Part shown: piece after piece, positions 55,870 through 64,000 of the stretch
Layout of the letters: every line of letters starts with the position of its first letter
How positions within the stretch are numbered: the first letter of the stretch is position 1
Origin: Orobanche coerulescens
Lineage: Eukaryota; Streptophyta; Magnoliopsida; Lamiales; Orobanchaceae
DNA length: 64,000 bases
NCBI GenBank assembly: GCA_033398695.1
Contig: CM065810.1
Span: 144,833,858-144,897,857, forward strand
Direction: 5' to 3'
Notes under the pieces: generated by a model
What the model was told of the DNA's origin: nothing
Database searches by the model: none
Seen by the model: the letters and a program-made list of their open reading frames with translations, nothing else
Position numbers and translations under genes: made by a program

Positions 55870-57050
55870 CACTAGTACAAAAGGTCACATAGCCAAGTTT
55901 TTTGAGTTCCATCCTAGCCGCCTTTGTTTTTACAAAGGGCCAAATGATGAAAATAAGCTTGTGGGCTAGTTATGGCCATCACGGTTATTGTTTTGTAGAC
56001 ATGTGGCACCATTTGGTCTTGGTTTCAAATATAAACATATAATATGTGACCATTTATGAGGATATAGTCGCATTGGAATTCAACACACAAATTAACCCGA
56101 GGCCGTAAGACATTTTATTTAGCCACTTTGGTTTGTTTGTGTGTCCAAATATTATATTCATTTGATACTTCGATTTTGCGAGACAAAAAGTGACATATAT
56201 AGCCAATTGAGATATTAATAACTGACCATAATTTTTGTTTTTACAGTGGCCAAAGGATAAAAATAAGCTTGTGGGCTAGTTATGGCCACTACGGTTATTG
56301 TTCTGTAGCCATATGGCACCATTTGGTCATGGTTTCAAATCTAAACATATATTATGTAGCCATTGATGAGGATATAGTCACATTGGAATTCCATACACCA
56401 ATTAACCCGAGGTCGAAAGGTATTTTATTTAGCTACATTGGTTTGTTTGTGTTTCCAAATGTTACGTTCATTTGACACTTCGATTTTGCGAGAGAAAAAG
56501 TGACATATATAGCTAATTGAGATATTAATAACTGACGAGAGTTTTTGTTTTTACTGTGGCCAAATGATGAAAATAAGCTTATGGGCTAGTTATGGCCATT
56601 ACATTTATTGTTTTGTAGTCATATGACACAATTTGGTCATGGTTTCAAATCTAAACATATAATATGTAGCCATTGATGAGGATAGAGTCACATTGGAATT
56701 CCACACACCAATTAGCCTGAGGCCGAAAGGCATTTTATTTAGCTACTTTGGTTTGTTTGTGTTTACAAATGTTACGTTCATTTGACACTTCGATTTTACA
56801 AGATAAAAATGACACATATAGCCAATTGAGATATTAATAACTAGTCGTAGTTTTTGTTCTTACAAAGGGTCAAGGATGAAAATTAGCTTGTGGGCTAGTT
56901 ATGGCCATCGCATTTATTGTTTTGTAGCCATATGTCACAATTTGGTCATGGTTTCAAATATAAACATATAATATGTAACCATTGATGAGGATATGGTCAT
57001 ATTAAAATTCAACACGCTTTATCACCTTGAAGCTTAGTTTACTATTGATT
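55870..57050. repeat. 310-bp tandem array, about four copies, with a CACTA-like left edge
   Basis: Units recur with AATAAGCTTGTGGGCTAG at about 55953, 56263, 56573 (one change) and 56882, a period of 310, 310 and 309 bp. The left edge reads CACTAGTACAAAAGG, like the terminus of plant CACTA transposons, which often carry subterminal repeats. The matching right terminus was not found, so this assignment is tentative; the array itself is certain. Confidence 0.85.
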
Positions 57051-57989
57051 TTATGTTTTCATCGTGGTCTGTTCGACATTTTTATGCCCATGGCGAAAAT
57101 TCATATTAATGCACTTTGTGTAAAAAGAAAAATAATAAAATAAATTTTTGTAGGGGTTTGGAACATAGTCAAGTTAGGCGGCTCATTCCCATGTTGATTT
57201 TTATTAAAAGAAAATACAATAACACAATGGAGGACATAAACCAAAGACCTGAATAATGAAACATGAATATAACCTAAAGCGATGTCTTCGTGCATTTTTC
57301 AAGCCCCAAAAGTTTACTTCATCAACATTAGTATTTTCAATATGTCCATCACATTTAACTTCATCTTTTTAAACAGTTATTTGAATCAATATCATTAACA
57401 AATTCTTCAACATGATTTTCGACAAATTCACTAAAACAGGTTTTTGTCTAACAAAATATCTATTTAAAAATCCCGGATTGAACAATTTCACATGTTGTTT
57501 TTTCGTTTTGTTTTATATTTTGAGTGCTTGGTGGTTGTGATCGAGTAAACATATCTTAAAATGAACTGCATCAAACAAAATCTATAAACAATACAAATAA
57601 CACCAATTGAGTCAACCAATTAAATCAACATAGAAAGATAACGCCTCGATATCAATTTCCTATTCCTTCTTTCACCTATTCAATGTTCACCAATCATCAA
57701 TTAGCACTAGCAATATTAATATAACATCAATTGATTTATGTCCAAAATGACAGTAACATCAACAAGAAAACACATAGCACTAGGTTACAAAACAATTGGG
57801 TAAAAGGTAAATGCAATCAATATTTTTCTACCGAAAATGGCAGAATGATTTTTGCTTGTTGGAATATTTCATTCCATACATTCATTAATAGAGTTTTGAT
57901 GATTAAGTTGATAAACAAAACAAAACAACAAAGAGGCGAAGCAAATCAACAAAGAAGACGAAGAGTGAAAAGCTGGTCAAAAGTAAATT
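57051..57989. other. Unassigned AT-rich DNA
   Basis: About 940 bp with no ORF, repeat or motif that I can support. Confidence 0.6.
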
Positions 57990-58488
57990 TGTTGGCCACT
58001 AAGTATACAGAATACAGCTTGGAAAGTGTTTGAGCAACAAGCTGCACTATTTTCAAGTTAGAGTGCGTAGCGGAAGTCTTGTAACAGTAAGTTGCTGTAA
58101 ATACAGTAACTCGGTATGCAGTGTATATTTAAAATAATCACAGTTATGGAAACAGTAAATGCAGAAGGTAATCAACACAGTAATTAAAGTGGTTCGAGGT
58201 AAACCCCTCTATGTCCATTGATCCTCCACATAAGAGTAAAAAGTTTATTATAAACACTACGCACACAACTACGTGTCTATAATCAAACCTATCAATGTAT
58301 CGTTCACACAGATTGATACAAAGATCGTAGCTTTCAACCGTTCACACAGATTGCTCAAAGCTAACACTTGACTAGCTTCTTCACACACGCCCAAAGCTTC
58401 GTCCTTATTCGTCCCACACAGTCCGAATAACTTGTTTAGTTCACATTGCACTAGGTTTTTACCAAAGGTAAAAGTAAGGTAACCAGGT
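57990..58488 (-). repeat. LTR fragment of the outer copia family
   Basis: On the minus strand it ends in GGCCAACA and matches the last ~500 bp of the LTR at 29537-30704. No primer site follows the LTR end, so this is a fragment of a 3' or solo LTR. It stops at the start of another LTR at 58489. Confidence 0.85.
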
Positions 58489-58900
58489 TGTTAGGAATAC
58501 TTATTAGATTTTGATGATGTCATCTATGTATTTGTTTATTCAAATGTATGTTCATTAATTGGCAAAATGTAAGGAAGAACGAGATAAGTATCTTCCAAAG
58601 GCCAAACCGTGTTAAGTTATATACTTGACAAAGTGTAAGGAAGAACTAAATGAGTATCTTCTAGAGGCCATATAAGTTAGGTCTAAAATCGGCTAAGTTC
58701 AAAGTACAGATAAGTACATCATAGAAGTTCCGTCAACAATTTTTATCAGAGAAGTTTGACTGCAGACTACCAAGTGACAAGACGAAACCAAGTCACCCAA
58801 GTTTGACCATCGATCACCAAGTTCATCCGGCCAAGACTTCGCATAAGTCGGCAGATTAGAGAAGTTGACCGCACATCGACATATTGACTTAAAGAGATCG
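58489..58900 (+). repeat. LTR fragment of the inner copia family
   Basis: TGTTAGGAATACTTATTAG and about 400 following bases match the minus-strand start of the LTRs at 1521 and 19464, but this copy reads on the plus strand and is more diverged. The right end is gradual. 58901-59156 shows nothing else. Confidence 0.75.
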
Positions 58901-59156
58901 ATAAGTCGTGTCGAGTAATCAACCAAGTAAGCCTGTCTGCGTTGAATAGTCAATATTTACTAAAGTCACATACGGGCGATTAGAGACAGATTGAGTTAAA
59001 ACCACCGGGGAGAGCCGAAAGTCTAGGAGGGACGAGGACGGCATCAGACGCAGGACAAGTCGTACTGCAATGCGGATAGGGCGCGAGGATGGCCAGCCCA
59101 AGGATGGCAAGCAATGTGGTGGACTCGAACTTGCCATGGGTGCGGGAGTGCACCAT

Positions 59157-60611
59157 TGATCGCTTGTTTTCGCGTAGTATGGTTTTCAAATCCGATCAAT
59201 TTTAAAATTTGTAAAACTCCTGAGTATTTCCAAGGTGTCGAACCCAAGGGAATTGATGTGTCGAAAATAAAGGAATTAACTCTACTCAAATTTGACTGCT
59301 ATTTAGGAAACCGAAAATTTTGTTTGTTACTAATTATCTAACTTCAAAATCAAGAACAAAAATTAAATAAAAGAAGAAATATCTAAATTAAGCAAATAAA
59401 GCAAATTGGCAGGATGAAATCACAAGTCGAAAGGTAATTGATCCTAGGGTAGTATTATCTAATTGAGTTCACACAATTCATTCACTTGATTCCTTTTCCC
59501 CAAATTTTAATTCAATCCTAGAAATAATCACTCAGCCGATCTAGAATTCCGATCAAGGCAACCCTAGAAAGATAGTTAATTTAAACCCTTTTCGCCAGTG
59601 GCTCAAAGAATTAAAATCACTTAAAAAGCACCAACTTATTTATCTATGATTTATCTTTCTCCGCTAGGTCTCAAGATAAAATCATATTGTGCATCAAGTA
59701 TTTCCACTAATCAATTACTCCTTCCGGACAAAATTAATTAGCTAACATGCATCGATTAAGGGCCCTTTAATCTAGCATGAGATTTAACACATCTTGAACA
59801 CAAGCCTAGATGAAAGGTCAAAAGGTAATCAAAGGAACATCATGTGAACATCAATTAAATTTACTAACCCTAGAATCAATCAATGAAATTAGCCGACATA
59901 ATTGAAATTAAACAAGAATTTGATGAAGAATGCATATTATTAATATGAAAAGAGAGATTACAACCCTTATGGATGAACTCCGAGTCTCCAATCTTCCAAA
60001 ACAATAATAATTCTCCTCCAAAAAGTTCTTGCATCAAAGGATTAATCTTGCCAAAATATGTAAAAAATGTAAAAGATGATAAAGGATGAAAAGGGCTGAT
60101 GATAGATTGATCAAAGATGATCGATGATCCCCTCAAACTAGGTCTAGAATGAGGTTTATATAGCCTAAGGGGGTTAAAATCCCGATTAGCCCTAATCTAG
60201 GAAATAAATAATATCCAAAAGAGTCAAAATCCGTCCAAAACGAGAGCCCGCCGGGAAGCCTTCGGATCGCCTATCGGCCGATAGCCGGGCCGATAGGTGG
60301 TTCGTTGATCTCTTCACTTGGCAGGGCGTAATCTCCTTTCGGGCGACCTATCGGCCGATATTCGGGCCGATAGGTTCGACTGCTTCTCGCAAAAATCCAT
60401 TTCTTCGTCCGCTTGATTCGACTCTCGGTCCTTTGTCTCGCTTTTGGGTCCTTTTGGCTCTAAAACCTCGCAAACACACTAAAACCAACCCAAACGCGTA
60501 ATACGGCTCGACTAATCATAAATAAGCCAAATACGAGCACATTAATCACTTAAACGAGATAAAAACCTAGTATAAAATCCTAGATATATGTGGTAAAATT
60601 ACCACTTATCA
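59157..60611 (-). repeat. 3' LTR of an Athila/Tat-like Ty3 element
   Basis: On the minus strand it runs TGATAAGTGG...AGCGATCA, about 1455 bp. A polypurine tract (TAAGTTTGGGGGTT, minus strand) precedes it at 60612-60625. A TATA box (CTATATAAAC, minus strand) lies at 60155-60164, with a GC-rich palindromic cassette at 60247-60380 upstream of it. No second LTR is in the window, so the ends rest on the TG/CA pattern and tract. Confidence 0.78.
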
Positions 60612-62610
60612 AACCCCCAAACTTAAGCCTTGTTCGTCCGAACAACAAAAAGAAAAGAAAAAGAAAGTCGTGAATCATCGCAATTCATAGTGTTCAACCT
60701 AATCAATACTATCCTGTAATTCTCTCTAAATAATCCGATTGTCGTAAAAGCGAGCCGCACTCGTAATAATGATTCCGCAAAGTAGTCAAGTTCATCCTAG
60801 TCATTCGCTCATGAAGAAAATCCACCAAAGATTAACAAAACGTGAGTCAAATCGACCGTCAATATGAAAGGCTAAAATAAACAAGCTAGCTCGCCCTGCT
60901 ACACGCCTAGTGGCACATTTTTCACGAGTTTCATAACAAATAAACCTCCAAGATTCCCTTATATAAATGTTCAAGAATTTGATTCGAGTTGACCACTAGG
61001 TTAGATCTCTGGATGTTTTATCGGGTAATTCTAGGTGGAACTTCCATTCTCATGTATTAGGAAACCATTTGACGTAAAAGACACTTATGGGGCACATGGA
61101 TGCTTCTAGTTACTAAGTTCCCGCCTACAATGTGAGAAACAACTCGAATATATAATTTCCGCATGTCCGAATCAAGGTCGCCGCTTTACGCGAGAGTAAA
61201 CAATGGTCACGCGAATACCCCTGCTACTAAGTTCCCTATCATTGGCACATGTGAAATATCTAAATCACTAGTCTAATCGTAGTCGCTGCTTTACGCGAGG
61301 GTAAACAACGGGTCACGCGAATGCCCCGATTACTAGACTTCCCTTCATAGAACAACATTATCTCGATTTTGGGAAAATCGACCGCCTAAACTCACTCCAA
61401 GTGCCAACACGACTAAAGAAACAAGACGACTCACTATCCTAAGATGTAACCAAACGATTGACGGTGATTTTAAAACAAGTATGTATCGTCTCTTATCCGC
61501 CAAGACCTCTACAATCACGAAAAATTTTGACCTAAATGAATACTATGCAAAATGTAAATTACTAACTACAACTCGACTAAAACTCGACTGCTTTCTTCAG
61601 AGAGAAAACAAAGGTCGTAACATCGGTATCACACAATTAGAAGCACGAAAAATTCACTAATAAGGAAAAACTAAAGACAAGCAAGGCTATCTAAAAACAA
61701 ACAACGAAAAGCAAATAAAAGCAAACACGAAATCTAAAAAACTACTACGACCTAAAAATAGAAACTAGCAAACACACCAAACGAAAAAATAAAAATCTAA
61801 AAACTAAGCCAAAAAAGCTAAATCCACGCAACACCAAAATAATAAGCACAAATAAAAACAACGGGCACCAACGCAAACAAATAATGATACAAGGCAAACA
61901 AGGTACTCACACGTAAAGAAATTAACAAAGCCGCACTTCTCCTCCCCCAAACTTATTTCGCATCCCAAAGGAGGAATAAGTTTGAAAAGAGAAAGGAGTG
62001 GCTTTGTTAATGGAGTACCCGATCACCGTGGGCGGAAATGGCGGGTTTGTCGGCGAGCTCGTAGTGTATATCGGGCCGGTATGTCCTATCGGCCAGCCTC
62101 TCGGCCGATAGTCGGGCCGATAGAACTTCGTCTCTTACGTACATCATATCCAAGTGATCTCTGGCCGATGGGGAATTGCCGACCACCGCTTGCAACAATA
62201 AAAATTTTTCTAATTTTCCTCACTTATCGCCGGCCTATCGGCCGATAGTTTCGCCCGATAGATTTTCTGTCTCAAAAATTTTTTTCCACTTTCTCTAATT
62301 CGCACACTTGGTCCCGCTTTTGCTCGGATAGGGCGATTAAAGACCCGCAAGTATTCAAAACTTGGCGTGCATGGATTAGAACTTAACAAAACTAGCAAAG
62401 CTACTACGAAACTAGAAACTACAAAAAAATCACGCAAACGAAAAATCAAAAATAAATGAATAAAACGAACTAATATACATACGCTGGGTTACCTCCCAAC
62501 AAGTGCTACGCTTAACGCCTTTAGCTAGACGATACCTCATTCATCCCGGTCTTCGCGACTACTCCCCTTGAACGGGTTTGTTGATATCAAGATAAGATAC
62601 GCTCCTCTCA
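60612..62610 (-). other. 3' non-coding part of the Athila/Tat-like element
   Basis: About 2 kb with no RT, RNase H or integrase. It contains two copies of a ~60-bp unit with GCTTTACGCGAG and GGTCACGCGAAT (about 61168-61230 and 61283-61345), a hairpin AAACTTATT...AATAAGTTT near 61950-61985 and two palindrome pairs (62085-62130, 62227-62262). The phrase AACCCCCAAACTTAAGC at 60613 is typical of this element group next to the 3' LTR. Confidence 0.7.
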
Positions 62611-63250
62611 TTAGGTCGAGACTTGTTCGCCTCCATCATTCGAACATACTGCGTAATTCCTCGTAAATTTCTTCAACCTCGTAATGTGAGTAAATGGAGT
62701 GTGAAATACAATGCTCCAACAAGTCGGTCGGGGCGGCATAATAGACTCAATTTCAAAACATTCCTCGGGCGCATCGTCGGGCTTCTTCATCGCGCCATAG
62801 ATGGAAATTTTCAGATTTTGATCATTAACCCGGAAAGTAAGATCACCCTCCCGGACGCCGATAAGTGCTCTCCCGCCGCTAGAAATGGTCTCCCAAAGAT
62901 CGCTGGTTGATTCTCGCCCGGGCATATCAAGAACTACGAAATCGGCCGAAGACTAAGTGTCGACTCTAACGAGCACATCCTCCACAATTCCCCTGATAAG
63001 TGATTGACCGGTCCGCCATGAGTAGAGAAATGGTAGTCGGCTTCATCTCCCCAATCTTCAACATCTTAAAGATGGATAGAGGCATAAGATTGATGCTTGC
63101 CCCGAGATCACACAACCCATTACTAACGCTTGGTCGCCAATCATGCATGTCAAAGTAAAACGCCCGGATCCTTCGCTTGAGTGGGAGTTTGTTTTGAATG
63201 ATAGCGCTACACTCCTCTCGTCATATTTATTGTTTCAAACTTCCTCAACT
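62611..63250 (-). pseudogene. pol: Aspartic protease of the Athila/Tat-like element
   Basis: The minus strand near 63148-62970 encodes LCDLGASINLMPLSIFKML, the retropepsin active site of Athila/Tat elements (DLGAS), followed by KPTTISLLMADRSI. The second part (62925-62611), in another frame, has GRALIGVREGDLTFRVNDQ, which follows in these proteases. Frameshifts separate them. RT, normally next, is absent. Confidence 0.88.
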
Positions 63251-64000
63251 TCCTCTTGCTTGCCACAGCCTTTCAAGAATTTTACGTAACCCGGCATGTC
63301 TCTCAAAGCGCCTAGAAGTGGAATGTTGATATTCACCTTTGAAACATGTCGATAAATTGTCGGAGCTTTTCATCGTATCTCGACTTGGCCAATCGCCGTG
63401 GAAATGGAGCTTTTTCCTCAAAATTCTTCACATTCGAACTTCCAGAGCCTTTCGCCGATAGGTGGGTCGATAGATCCCCGCGCATTCTATCTCAGTATCG
63501 GTGGCCTATCGGCCGATAGTTTGGCCGATGGGCCCGCCGCATTCCATCTTCTTTCTCGCTCGGTTCCCGCTTTCTAGTACATCTTTGTTTCCGCATTCCT
63601 CAATTTCAGCCCCATGATTAATGTACTTTGTCCCACTCCAAGCTCGATTGGCTGCATTGTTGCGTCTTCGGGTTGGTCTCGTGCCGCTGAAAATGGCCCG
63701 CTTATGAAATCCGCTTGGGCGTTCGCCATTTGACTCATTCGGGTCTCCACCATCGACATCCGCTTTGTCAAGGCTATCACCGAAGTTTCCAATAGATGTC
63801 ACACTATGCTCGAGAGCCCCGAACCTCTTGTCTCGCTTTGTAGATAAAATCTTTTTGCTCGCCTAATCGCTCCAACATCTCTTCCATTGGTGTCTTAGCA
63901 ATCGGCTCTTGAATAACCCCGCTTTTTCACGTTAAATCCTGGTGGCCGGAGAGCATTGTTCGGGTTGGCATAGGAGAAATTAGGGTGGTTTCGATTGTTC
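63251..64000 (-). pseudogene. gag: Gag C-terminal part of the Athila/Tat-like element
   Basis: The minus strand around 63792-63574 reads VETRMSQMANAQADFISGP and later ATMQPIELG, which resembles the gag end (ETQxGQxA...) of Athila/Tat gags. The frames overlap at 63506-63802, so this is frameshifted. A palindrome pair lies at 63450-63533. The element continues past the window end. Confidence 0.7.

Noticed and set aside
61982..62449. Several 60-90-codon ORFs on both strands with Arg-rich sequence
   Set aside because: They coincide with CG-rich palindromic words, which are poor in stops; no family resemblance.
1..64000. Intact host genes, tRNA, rRNA or microRNA genes
   Set aside because: I read the intervals between elements for recognisable protein blocks and RNA gene boxes and found none except the LOG fragment, which lies within an element.

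Overview
The window is repeat-rich nuclear DNA of a flowering plant, probably a eudicot. I base this on the types of retroelement present (Sirevirus-like Ty1/copia, chromovirus-like and Athila/Tat-like Ty3/gypsy, plant L1-type LINEs, a Tourist-like MITE). The family cannot be named from sequence alone. I found no intact host gene, no tRNA or rRNA gene and no CRISPR array. Nearly all the DNA is nested transposable elements, most of them broken.

Layout. (1) 1-30704: a plus-strand Ty1/copia element with a large gag, then PR-INT-RT-RNaseH, a long extra 3' ORF and a 3' LTR. Its gag is split at 1520/20870 by a minus-strand copia element of a related family (1521-20864, 5-bp target duplication CATAC). 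The gag of that second element is itself split by a minus-strand, non-autonomous Ty3-like element (10952-18264, two ~2-kb LTRs, tRNA-Asp-type primer site). This innermost element carries an intronless, broken copy of a plant LONELY GUY (LOG) cytokinin-activation gene (14646-15238) and an unrecognised 218-codon ORF. (2) 30709-32620: a probable solo LTR. (3) 32621-34271: minus-strand LINE remnant. (4) 34272-47886: remains of a minus-strand Ty3 element whose LTR is split by a plus-strand, pol-deleted Ty3 element (36111-44900, duplication ACAAC) and also holds a Tourist-like MITE and a 67-bp tandem array. (5) 47887-55138: a second minus-strand LINE remnant, interrupted by a plus-strand LINE (48694-54398), which is in turn interrupted by a minus-strand solo Ty3 LTR (49600-51345, duplication CACGG). 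(6) 55139-59156: a LINE zinc-finger relic, a 310-bp tandem array that may start at a CACTA-type terminus, and two abutting LTR fragments of the same two copia families seen in region 1. (7) 59157-64000: 3' LTR and internal part of a minus-strand Athila/Tat-like element with gag and protease remnants but no visible RT.

The most interesting signals are the captured LOG copy, two-part GC-rich palindromic 'words' in LTRs of several unrelated families (upstream of TATA boxes where one is visible), AACGG clusters upstream of TATA in LTRs, and the fact that two related gag genes were invaded at nearly the same codon. Identities are judged by eye; no alignment or database search was run.
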